Assembly (NCBI RefSeq): GCF_008831235.1
Contig: NZ_WBKF01000003.1
Location: forward strand, 62,001 to 126,000
Origin: Pseudoclavibacter sp. CFCC 11306
Lineage (GTDB): Bacteria; Actinomycetota; Actinomycetes; Actinomycetales; Microbacteriaceae
Reading direction: 5' to 3'
Length of the DNA: 64,000 nucleotides
Of this stretch, positions 18,145-25,542 are shown piece after piece; within the stretch, counting starts at the first letter, position 1; every line of letters begins with the position of its first letter. Under the pieces are notes generated by a model that ran no database searches, was not told the origin of the DNA, and saw nothing but the letters and a program-made list of their open reading frames with translations. The position numbers and the translations under genes were made by a program.

Positions 18145-21100
18145 TCACCCCGCCGCGCCCAACGTCAAGAAGTCGTACAACCCCGCATCGACCGCATGCT
18201 CGAGGTGCAGCGTCGTGCGAACCACCGACACTTCACCCTTCTCAGCCGGCATCGTGAGCTGCTGTGCTTCGGCCGCCGCGGTCGTGACACGTCCCAGGTA
18301 GTAGAAATCGGTGCCCTCGGCATCACTCTTCTTCACGAACAGATGCAGCGCGATCTCACCGCCGAGAATCTGGCGCACATCCTTCGACTCCAACGTGCGC
18401 CGACTCTTCGAGAACCAGGTGAACGTGCGCTCGTCGACGAACGCGTCTTCGTACCGAGTGGTCTCGGCGATCTCATCACTCTTGTGATAGGTCACGAAGA
18501 TCGGGCAGGTGGCAGTCACCGGGTCGACCTTGTACCCGTACACCGTGCTCGCTTCGTTCGACGCCCAGTTGAGCACCCGCAGCGCATCTTTGCGCCCGTA
18601 CTTCTGCCCCACCACGAGATCAGAGCTGCCCACATATCGCTGAGCGTTGACGAGCAGCCCGGTCGCGATCATGTCGTCCAAGACGGATGCGAAGAATCCG
18701 TTGGCCAGATAAGCGTCAGTCAGGTCGTCAGTCGCCTTGCCGTCGATCACCAACGGCTGGCTGCTGTACTTCTTGCGTTCGGCCTGCGTGAAGAAGCTGA
18801 GGTCGAGCACGCGCCCCGCTGAACGTGCGCGCAGTTCCGACCTACCAGGCCCTATCGAATCTGCAACGCTGTCGGCTAAGTCAACCACCGCATCCGCATC
18901 ATGGCGCAGCCTTGCGAGCGCGTCACGCAGCACCACGAGCTCGGCGCGCCGCCGCCCGTTGAGCAACTCTTTCGTCACGAAGGTGAGCACGGCATCCTGC
19001 CATGGCGGCAGCACCGGCACCTCTTCGTGCGCCGCGGTCAGCAGCCGAGCGTAGTTCTCGAAGCCGTTCGCCAACACAACTGGGTCGACCGCTCCGGCCT
19101 CGGCGAAGTCAGCCAACCGCGGCGGCTCAGCCTGACGTGCACGCAGCTCGCGGTAGGCGTCGAGCAGCTGGCGTTTGGTATCGATGCGCGCGGTGTCGAT
19201 TGAGGCGAGCACCCGCTCGGCGGCGATTCTGTCAAAGCTCACCGTCGAGAGCCCGCTGAGTGTGCCCTCGCTGATCGCCCGACGCATCTGCTTGCGCAGG
19301 GCGTCACGATTGCGTGAGCGGTCGCCGAAGAGCGCGATCGGGATCATGTAGTTGTTCTGATAGTTGCCGATGAAGTCGACGACCACCAGGTACTCCTTGC
19401 CCGGCGCCTTGCGCAGCCCGCGACCGAGCTGCTGCACGAACACGATGCTCGACTGCGTCTGGCGCAGCATGATGATCTGGTTGACCTCGGGAATGTCGAT
19501 GCCCTCGTTGAAGATGTCGACGGTGAGCAGATAGTCAAGGCGTCCCTCGCGCAGATCGAGCACGAGCTCGTCGCGGCGCTGCTGATTGTCGCGTCCGCTC
19601 ACGGCAGCCGTGCGCAGCGGCCGACCGCCCAGGGTGTGCGTATTGAACTCGGCTGCGAGCGCCGCGGCCTCGGCGTTGCGACTGCAAAAGATGATGCCTT
19701 TGGGGGCGATGCCGGCCTGAGCGTGCAGCTCGATCTGACGCAGGATGTAGTGCGCACGCTCCGAGTCAGCGAGGCGCATCAATGTGCTCGGATCGTCGCC
19801 CAGTTCGCCGGCGTTCGTGAGGTACTCGGTGACGCCGTAATAGTGGAACGGGCAGAGCATCTCGGTTTCGAGCGCCTCGTTCAGGCGAATCTCGTAGGCG
19901 GTGTTGTAGTCGAACGCTCGAAAGATGTCGGCGCCGTCGGTGCGCTCCGGCGTGGCAGTCATACCGAGCAGGAACTTCGGGGCGAAGTGATCGAGGATGC
20001 GCTGGTAGCTGCCCGCCGCAGAACGATGCACCTCGTCGATCACGATGTAGTCAAAGGCATCTGGCGCGAACTGACTCCACGCGTCACCCGCGTTCAGCGA
20101 CTGCACTGTGGCGAAGACGTACCTGGCCGCAGCGTTCTTGTGCTGCCCGGCATAGAGGGCGAAATCTGGCGCGTCACCGTCGAGCACTTGCTGATACTCG
20201 GTCATCGCGCGGCGCAGAATCTGTTCGCGATGCACGACGAAGAGCATGCGACCGGAGCCCGTAGACTCGTGTTCGTGCACTGCACGCACGTCGAAGGCAG
20301 ACAGCAGCGTCTTGCCCGTGCCGGTCGCCGAGATGACGACGGCACGAGTCTCGCCCGCGTCGCGCAGCCGCTGCAGCGCATCGAGTGCACGCGCCTGCAT
20401 CGCGTTGGGTCGCAGACGTTCGACGACGTGCCATGCTCGCTCCCCCGGCCTGACCGACGGCGCCGACCCCGGCATCCGCGCCGGCGTCTGATCGGGCGCA
20501 TTCTCAGCTTCGGGCAGCTCGATCTCGACCTGCGCATCGCCCGGCCAGAAGACGTCGACTCGCTTGGGCACGAAGGTGCGCGCATACTCGTCGACCCACG
20601 ATTCGGTCAGCGGAATGCTCTCGGCCAGCTGCGCCTCGAGTTCGCTGTCGAGCATCGCCGTGATGCCGCTGTGGTGCAGGGCTGAGACGCGCAGGTTCCA
20701 TTCGACGTTGCCGTCAAGCGCCGCCTGGGTCAGGTTCGAACTGCCGACGATGCCCGTCGTGATGTCGCCCTGGCGAAACAGGTAGCCCTTGGCGTGAAAC
20801 GGCCGCCGGGCACTCGACGCACGATCACCTTGGAAGATGTACGTGGTGATGTTCGGCAGCGCGAGCAGCTCGCGAAACGCCCGCGGACTGTTGAACTGCA
20901 GGTAGTCAGAGGTGATGATGACGCCTCGACCTTCGAAGTCGATGAGCTCCTGCTTGAGCGTCGCGATCGCACCCGGAGTCACGAACGCAACTGAGAACGT
21001 GAACGAGTCTGCGATGCGCAGCTCGCGCCGCAGCGCGCGCAGCATGGTGTTGCCGTCGCGGTTGGCAATGAGCGTCGGCGCCAGCCGTGTGGTGGTCACC

Positions 21101-21168
21101 TGATCGGCGTCGACGAACCCATGCTGCAGGCCGGCCTGCAGCGCGCTGAGTTCGTTGTCTGGGTACAT
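18145..21168 (-). CDS. PLD-like nuclease / DEAD helicase / DUF3427 protein
   Basis: A 1007-residue, multi-domain protein. N-terminal phospholipase-D-like domain (about 45-200): the FHAKGYLF and GSSNLTQAAL motifs give an HxK and N set. Superfamily 2 helicase (about 250-640): AVVISATGTGKTLLSAFD (Walker A), VIDEVHRS (motif II, DEVH), GMTATPERTDG (motif III), and FVQQLGRGLRKAPGKEYL (motif VI). DUF3427 C-terminal region (about 700-1007): KYGRKDALRVLNW and FVTYHKSDEI. Such proteins resemble type III restriction helicases and are frequent in defense islands. It follows the NUDIX gene by 9 bp. The start is the ATG at 21168 (a TTG lies one codon upstream). Confidence 0.9.
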   Translation of the reverse strand: MYPDNELSALQAGLQHGFVDADQVTTTRLAPTLIANRDGNTMLRALRRELRIADSFTFSVAFVTPGAIATLKQELIDFEGRGVIITSDYLQFNSPRAFRELLALPNITTYIFQGDRASSARRPFHAKGYLFRQGDITTGIVGSSNLTQAALDGNVEWNLRVSALHHSGITAMLDSELEAQLAESIPLTESWVDEYARTFVPKRVDVFWPGDAQVEIELPEAENAPDQTPARMPGSAPSVRPGERAWHVVERLRPNAMQARALDALQRLRDAGETRAVVISATGTGKTLLSAFDVRAVHEHESTGSGRMLFVVHREQILRRAMTEYQQVLDGDAPDFALYAGQHKNAAARYVFATVQSLNAGDAWSQFAPDAFDYIVIDEVHRSAAGSYQRILDHFAPKFLLGMTATPERTDGADIFRAFDYNTAYEIRLNEALETEMLCPFHYYGVTEYLTNAGELGDDPSTLMRLADSERAHYILRQIELHAQAGIAPKGIIFCSRNAEAAALAAEFNTHTLGGRPLRTAAVSGRDNQQRRDELVLDLREGRLDYLLTVDIFNEGIDIPEVNQIIMLRQTQSSIVFVQQLGRGLRKAPGKEYLVVVDFIGNYQNNYMIPIALFGDRSRNRDALRKQMRRAISEGTLSGLSTVSFDRIAAERVLASIDTARIDTKRQLLDAYRELRARQAEPPRLADFAEAGAVDPVVLANGFENYARLLTAAHEEVPVLPPWQDAVLTFVTKELLNGRRRAELVVLRDALARLRHDADAVVDLADSVADSIGPGRSELRARSAGRVLDLSFFTQAERKKYSSQPLVIDGKATDDLTDAYLANGFFASVLDDMIATGLLVNAQRYVGSSDLVVGQKYGRKDALRVLNWASNEASTVYGYKVDPVTATCPIFVTYHKSDEIAETTRYEDAFVDERTFTWFSKSRRTLESKDVRQILGGEIALHLFVKKSDAEGTDFYYLGRVTTAAAEAQQLTMPAEKGEVSVVRTTLHLEHAVDAGLYDFLTLGAAG

Positions 21169-21177
21169 CAAGTCGCG

Positions 21178-21630
21178 TCAGTCGTCGTTGTCGGCGGATG
21201 CTGCGGCGCCCGCCTGCAGCCTCGCCTCGATCTCGTGCAGGTCGGCCTGCTGCAGCGCCTTTGCGGCGGGGATGTCGGCCGGGGCCCAGTCGAGGTCGGC
21301 CAGCTGGTCTTGGCCGAACCAGGTGAGGTGCGAGTGTTCGGTGAGCGTCGGGTGTCCGTCGGTGAGCACGGCGTAGTACGTGGTCAGCTGGATCGTGCCG
21401 AAGTCGTACTCATACGTCGTCGTCTCTATCCGCGACCCCACCTGAATGCTGCAGCGCAGCTCTTCGTGAATCTCGCGCACCAGCGCCTCGGCGCCGGTCT
21501 CGCCCGCCTCGATCTTGCCGCCGGGAAATTCCCACTTGCCTTCGAGTGCACGCCCCGGCCCGCGCTGCGCACACAGGATGCGACCCTTATGGACGATAGC
21601 GGCACCGACGACGGTGATGACCTTACTGAT
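21178..21630 (-). CDS. MutT-like NUDIX hydrolase, apparent ATC start
   Basis: A 150-residue protein beginning (M)SKVITVVGAAIVHKGRILCAQ. The NUDIX box GGKIEAGETGAEALVREIHEELRC has the catalytic Glu residues, but Arg replaces the usual Gly near its end. WEFPGGKIEAGE is typical of 8-oxo-dGTP diphosphatases. The first possible ATG in frame is at 21480, inside the NUDIX box, and no ATG, GTG or TTG exists between there and the upstream stop. The ATC at 21630-21628 lies 5 nt after a perfect AGGAGG and matches the family N-terminus. It is co-transcribed with the DUF3427 gene; DUF3427 and NUDIX genes are often neighbours. Confidence 0.8.
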   Translation of the reverse strand: MSKVITVVGAAIVHKGRILCAQRGPGRALEGKWEFPGGKIEAGETGAEALVREIHEELRCSIQVGSRIETTTYEYDFGTIQLTTYYAVLTDGHPTLTEHSHLTWFGQDQLADLDWAPADIPAAKALQQADLHEIEARLQAGAAASADNDD

Positions 21631-21932
21631 GGCTGCCTCCTGGCTGGGCTGGTCTACGCTGGGTGCCTCTCTTTGCAGGACACCACACGAATACCAGGAT
21701 AGGGGAAGCCTATACAGCCTTGCCTTGTCATCCCTACGCGCAGCGGCTAGAGGATCTTTCGTCCGTCTTGATCAGCTGCGAGAGATGACGCATTATCATG
21801 TCGCTGAGCCCCGCGAATGACTTTGCACCAAGTACACACGACCACACACGCAGACTATGGCGTCAGGGTAGCTGTTACGTCTTCTACAATGCCTCTGACT
21901 GCGCATCAACCCCACGCAGCTGCGCGTCCATT

Positions 21933-23738
21933 TCATCGTTCTTGGCGAGAAGGCACCAACGATTTGAGCCTCTCCTTGAGCTCCGCATCACACACATACA
22001 CATACGTTCCGAGCATGCCGCGAGTCATCAGCACTCGATAGATGTTGCGCACGAACTTCAGCAGCTCTTCGTCACTGTAGGTGATCCCAAGCTGTGCGTT
22101 GTTCTCTTTGCCCTTCTTGTCGTAGTAGTCGTCCCGGCTGAACATGAGCCTGCCGGTACTCCGGTCAAGCTGCAGATCACGACCGATGATCACACCCGCA
22201 TAGTTCAGCTCGTACCCCTGTACCGTGTGAATCGACCCCACCTGATCAATCGCATGCGGCGATGCGATCCAGTCGGTCTGTGCCCAGTTCCACTGCAGCG
22301 CCACGCCATCCTCAACGATGTCGGGCACTGACTTGTCATTCTTACTGTTCCACGGCCATGCGAAACCGGCGACCAGACGTGACAGCCCGACCTCGGCATC
22401 CCGTTTGCGTATCTCTTCGTGCATCTCTCCGAGATCGTCGAAGAAACGCAGATCGTATGCGTCACCGAAGCTCTTCGGTGCTGGCGGCTCATCACTCAGA
22501 AGACGGCCGACATACTCGATGTAGTCGCTGCCGCCTTTGACACGCAGTTGCGACGTCAACCGCAGCAGCCGATCACCGCGGCACGCAGCATCCAGCACCG
22601 ACCGCAACGTCGGTGTCGGCAGGTCGCTCGGCCGAACGGTCTGATCCGCGTCGATCAGCAGAATCTGGTTCGTGCTGCGTGCACGTATCCAGTCGAGCTG
22701 CGTGTAGTGCAGGTCATCTTCGCCGAAGAGCTTCGTATTGATGTCGATGAACTTCTTGTTCTGCGTACCGGACGACTGGTTCGCGCGCTGGCCCAGACGA
22801 TGGGCCTCGTCGACCAGCAGCAGGTCGTAATAGTCATCGCCGCTGCCGACGTCGAAGGGGGTGAGGACTTTGACCTCGCGCATATTTGGAATGCTCTTGA
22901 ACACTCGCCGCATCGATGTCCGCAACGACTGCTGCGGAACCACGATACCGATATCCATGTGCTGCAGCGCCTCGCGGTGCTCGCCGGCGAAGAAGTCAGA
23001 GAACAGAGAATTCATCTCGAACAGGTCGTCGTCGCTCGTGTTGCCGATGTCACGCAGCAGTTTGATCAGATAGATCGCGACGATGGTCTTCCCCGTGCCA
23101 GGATCTCCCTGGACCACAATGGTGCTGCCTCGCTGCGCTGCGCGATCGGCGCTCAGCGTCTCGAGAATCTGCTCGATCGCGACAGACTGATCAGTCGTCA
23201 GGCTCTTGAACGGCGATAGCTTGAACAGCTCGCTGTTCTCGATCTCGGGGATGCTGTGCGTAAAGACGCCCTCGGCGCGCAGCCGTTCGAAAATCTCGTG
23301 GAATCTCTTGCGATACGTTTCCCGGTCGAAGTAGTCAGCATCGACCAGCCCGGCATTGCGGTTAAGCACCTGGAAGGTGCCGTCTCCTTGGCACCATCCA
23401 ATCAGCTGGGACTCGAGGTCGAGACAGGCAGATTTGTTGAACGTCTCGTCGATAATCACGCGCACCTGCTCGAGATCACGCTTGACCTCGTTCTCGTGGT
23501 GCTGCCGCATCCTGGCGAGCGCATTGCCGGTCTCACCGACATAGATGCGCGGCCGGTGGATGCCATGGGCGCGTTGCCGCCGTCTGACTTGAGACGTCTG
23601 GTTGGTCTCGGCGTTGGCGCCGTCAATCAGATATACGACCGGCCAGTTCGTCAGTTTGTCATTGAGCGTGGCGTGCGTCTGGACATCGTCGATGTCGAAC
23701 GTGATGTGCTCGATGTCAAAGTCGGTCATACTTTGCAC
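21933..23738 (-). CDS. GIY-YIG nuclease fused to DUF2075 (Schlafen-like) helicase
   Basis: A 601-residue protein. GIY-YIG domain (about 33-115): VVYLIDG, then RIYVGETGNALARMRQH with the catalytic Arg, and LESQLIG with the Glu. DUF2075 ATPase (about 175-601): VVQGDPGTGKT (Walker A, near 210), YDLLLVDEAHRLGQ (Walker B), LLIDADQTV (motif III), LTSQLR (motif IV), SIHTVQGYELNYAGV (motif V) and YRVLMTRGM (motif VI). All ATPase motifs look intact. It likely acts on nucleic acid. Its start overlaps the MazG-like gene by 23 bp (ATG at 23738; 23729 is also possible), so both are translated from one mRNA with the RhuM gene. Confidence 0.9.
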   Translation of the reverse strand: MQSMTDFDIEHITFDIDDVQTHATLNDKLTNWPVVYLIDGANAETNQTSQVRRRQRAHGIHRPRIYVGETGNALARMRQHHENEVKRDLEQVRVIIDETFNKSACLDLESQLIGWCQGDGTFQVLNRNAGLVDADYFDRETYRKRFHEIFERLRAEGVFTHSIPEIENSELFKLSPFKSLTTDQSVAIEQILETLSADRAAQRGSTIVVQGDPGTGKTIVAIYLIKLLRDIGNTSDDDLFEMNSLFSDFFAGEHREALQHMDIGIVVPQQSLRTSMRRVFKSIPNMREVKVLTPFDVGSGDDYYDLLLVDEAHRLGQRANQSSGTQNKKFIDINTKLFGEDDLHYTQLDWIRARSTNQILLIDADQTVRPSDLPTPTLRSVLDAACRGDRLLRLTSQLRVKGGSDYIEYVGRLLSDEPPAPKSFGDAYDLRFFDDLGEMHEEIRKRDAEVGLSRLVAGFAWPWNSKNDKSVPDIVEDGVALQWNWAQTDWIASPHAIDQVGSIHTVQGYELNYAGVIIGRDLQLDRSTGRLMFSRDDYYDKKGKENNAQLGITYSDEELLKFVRNIYRVLMTRGMLGTYVYVCDAELKERLKSLVPSRQER

Positions 23739-24045
23739 TGCGCCCCTTCGCCTTCTCGACAGGGTACTTCTCTGCCGTCACCTGCAGCTTCTCTTCGACG
23801 ATCGTGTCTGGGTCGAGGCCGAGCGCATCCGCCAGATAGAGGCAGTAGGTCAGCACGTCGGCAAGCTCGCCGCGCACGGCATCGTGGTCAGCCTCTGCCG
23901 GATCTGTCGACCATTGGAAACACTCGAGCAACTCAGCAGCCTCGATGCTGATGCTCTTCGCCAAGTTCTCTGGTGTGTGAAACTGCTGCCAGTCGCGTTC
24001 AGCGGTGAAGGCCCGCAGTTTCTGCATGAGCTCGATATTCCCCAT
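23716..24045 (-). CDS. MazG-like nucleotide pyrophosphohydrolase
   Basis: A 109-residue all-helical NTP-PPase of the MazG/RS21-C6 type. The EExxE-like motif is in SIEAAELLECFQW, the second metal site in GELADVLTYCLYLAD, and the tail motif is EKYPVEKAKG. Such enzymes hydrolyse dNTPs to the monophosphate, which in a defense setting could deplete or purge nucleotides. The gene is sandwiched between RhuM (gap 3 bp) and GIY-YIG/DUF2075 (overlap 23 bp). Confidence 0.9.
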   Translation of the reverse strand: MGNIELMQKLRAFTAERDWQQFHTPENLAKSISIEAAELLECFQWSTDPAEADHDAVRGELADVLTYCLYLADALGLDPDTIVEEKLQVTAEKYPVEKAKGRSAKYDRL

Positions 24046-24048
24046 AGA

Positions 24049-25119
24049 TCAGGACTCCCTGCTGTCACCCTCATCGATCAGCCCCAGAGCAAACCGATCA
24101 AAGTCGCTTATGTACTGATGATCTTGTACAATCCGATACTTCTCAAACTCGGTCTCAGCGTGCAGTTTGGCCTGCTCATGTGAGATACGACCAGGGCCTG
24201 TGAGTATTTCGGTCTCGTTGAACTCCAAGAATCCATCGAGGCGACTGGCCCAATCTTCCATTGACATGGGAATCTTGCGAGAAGCCTGTAATTCTGCGTA
24301 GTCCAAGTACATCGAAACAAGCCGGTTCAAGAAGTCCAGTTCAGCGCTGGCGAGATAGTTCTTGGCGACCGAGACATCGGAACGCACGATCTTTCCGTGC
24401 GGAGCCGCTGCCCAAGTCGTCAGCCCCATCCGCTCTCGGTCAGCATCCGCACGCTCGACGATGAGTTCGGCTGCCGTATGTCGGTGCGTAGCCCAGTGCA
24501 ATTTGTTCTGCACGAGTGCAAAGAAGGCGTGTGTTGTTGCAGCGTCAGGATCATAGTCGAAAGCCGTTGCATAGAGATCAGTGACTTTCTGATAGAACTT
24601 ACGCTCGGACGCGCGAATCTCACGGACAAGGTCGAGCTGGCGCTCAAAGTACTCATCGGTGAACATGTGTCCGCTCTTCAGCCGCTCAGCGTCCATGACC
24701 CATCCTTGGATCGTGAAGTCTTTCACGACCTGCCCCGCCCACTTACGAAACTGCACTGCGCGAGCGTTGTTCACCTTGAATCCGACCGCAACAATCGCCT
24801 GGAGGTTGTAGTGCTTGGTTCGATAGCGTTTGCCGTCACTCGCAGTTATTCGGAAATCCCGAATAACTGCTTTCTCCGCGAGCTCACCGTCTTTGAAGAT
24901 CCGTTTCAGGTGCTCGTTGATCGTGGACACGCTCGTGCCATACACCTCAGCCATGAGCTTCTGACTCAACCAGATGTTCTCGTCTTCATAGCGCAACTCA
25001 AAGCTCCGCTCGTCGGCCCCTGTTCCTCCACTCGCCGCAATGAAGGTCAGATACTCCGCAGCGGATGAGCGCACGACGCGCTGATTCGACGCCCCATCCT
25101 CATTCCCATTGTTCGCCAT
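24049..25119 (-). CDS. RhuM-family protein
   Basis: A 356-residue protein of the virulence RhuM family. Residues about 40-135 hold the conserved block ENIWLSQKLMAEVYGTSVSTINEHLKRIF (an HTH-like segment), AVIRDFRITASDGKRYRTKHYNL and AIVAVGFKVNNARAVQFRKWA. A helical C-terminal part includes REIRASERKFYQKVTDLYATA and WASRLDGFLEFNE. The biochemical role is not known; RhuM genes are common in defense islands and pathogenicity loci. It is the first gene of the three-gene operon and is transcribed away from the CRISPR locus. Confidence 0.87.
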   Translation of the reverse strand: MANNGNEDGASNQRVVRSSAAEYLTFIAASGGTGADERSFELRYEDENIWLSQKLMAEVYGTSVSTINEHLKRIFKDGELAEKAVIRDFRITASDGKRYRTKHYNLQAIVAVGFKVNNARAVQFRKWAGQVVKDFTIQGWVMDAERLKSGHMFTDEYFERQLDLVREIRASERKFYQKVTDLYATAFDYDPDAATTHAFFALVQNKLHWATHRHTAAELIVERADADRERMGLTTWAAAPHGKIVRSDVSVAKNYLASAELDFLNRLVSMYLDYAELQASRKIPMSMEDWASRLDGFLEFNETEILTGPGRISHEQAKLHAETEFEKYRIVQDHQYISDFDRFALGLIDEGDSRES

Positions 25120-25148
25120 TCTCCACCCATCGATCGCCCTTCAAGATT

Positions 25149-25177
25149 TTGACTTGTTCAATACCTCAGCCTAAACT
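25149..25177 (+). promoter_or_regulatory. Promoter P1 for a long tracrRNA
   Basis: TTGACT (25149-25154), 17 bp, TAAACT (25172-25177), pointing toward cas9. This is the best -35/-10 pair in the island. Transcription would begin near 25184 and run through the 9-bp stem at 25188-25214, the repeat-mimic and the tracrRNA. Confidence 0.6.
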
Positions 25178-25187
25178 GACCATAGCA

Positions 25188-25214
25188 TGCTTGTATGGTT
25201 TATAAATACAAGCA
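25188..25214. promoter_or_regulatory. 9-bp inverted repeat between RhuM and tracrRNA
   Basis: TGCTTGTAT and ATACAAGCA are perfect arms around a 9-bp AT-rich centre. It may be an operator for the divergent RhuM operon and tracrRNA, or the 5' stem of the long tracr transcript starting near 25184. Confidence 0.45.
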
Positions 25215-25241
25215 CGCCACTAGTTGACACTTTGTATTCAT

Positions 25242-25299
25242 GTTGGGTCGACTCGTTCCCTGGGGCGGCAGGGCCCTGCGCCCTGCCGCCCCGACCAGG
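25242..25299 (+). other. CRISPR-repeat mimic followed by a 12-bp hairpin
   Basis: Bases 25242-25261 match the first 20 nt of the crRNA-sense repeat at 16 or 17 positions (GTTGGG and ACTCGTTC are identical). They can pair with the tracr anti-repeat at 25362-25377 through 15 bp interrupted by one small internal loop. A perfect hairpin follows (GGGGCGGCAGGG/CCCTGCCGCCCC, 25262-25292, reinforced by CCTGG/CCAGG). No T-run follows it, so it is not a normal terminator. Confidence 0.6.
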
Positions 25300-25324
25300 A
25301 CAATGTCTAGCTCGTCGCGATTAG

Positions 25325-25355
25325 TTGCGCCACCGCACGGTCCACGCGCTAAACT
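25325..25355 (+). promoter_or_regulatory. Promoter P2 for the short tracrRNA
   Basis: TAAACT (25350-25355) lies 7 nt before the anti-repeat, with a weak TTGCGC (25325-25330) at 19 bp. Initiation near 25362 would give a tracrRNA whose 5' end is the anti-repeat itself. Confidence 0.45.
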
Positions 25356-25359
25356 CGCT

Positions 25360-25445
25360 GTGAACGAGTAACCCAATAAGGCTTCCTTCTCGGAAGCTTG
25401 ATTTCTCCAGTGCCCCCGGCTCCTGTCGGGGGCACTTCGTCTTTT
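25360..25445 (+). ncRNA. tracrRNA (type II-C)
   Basis: The anti-repeat GTGAACGAGTAACCCAAT (25360-25377) pairs with the crRNA-sense repeat GTTGGGATTACTCGTTCAC: 12 bp, a one-base bulge (A7 of the repeat), then 6 bp including a terminal G-U. Two stem-loops follow, GCTTCC/GGAAGC (25381-25397) and a perfect 9-bp GTGCCCCCG/CGGGGGCAC (25410-25435). The RNA ends at TTCGTCTTTT. It lies directly upstream of cas9 on the same strand, the usual place for Cas9 partner RNAs. It guides RNase III processing of crRNA and binds Cas9. Confidence 0.9.
25410..25445 (+). terminator. tracrRNA terminator
   Basis: A 9-bp GC-rich stem with an 8-nt loop is followed by a short T-rich tail (TTCGTCTTTT). It doubles as the last tracrRNA stem-loop and overlaps the -35 area of the presumed cas9 promoter (TATATT at 25463-25468). 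Confidence 0.7.
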
Positions 25446-25542
25446 GGATGTCGTACGCACGGTATATTCTGAGCAGAGCTTCAAGTTCTGCTTCACAGCT
25501 AGCGTTTCACGCCGTCATTCATCGGTCACCGGGGGAAACTGC

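Noticed and set aside
25262-25292. Hairpin as a Rho-independent terminator
   Set aside because: No T-run on either side; it fits better as part of a folded long tracrRNA.
25517-25522. ATTCAT in the cas9 leader as proof that the guide-like tracr sequence targets the cas9 promoter
   Set aside because: Six bases match by chance too easily; kept only as a hint.
25444-25542. Cas9 N-terminal extension (frame open from 25444)
   Set aside because: It includes the promoter region, lacks family sequence, and a good ribosome site precedes the ATG at 25543.
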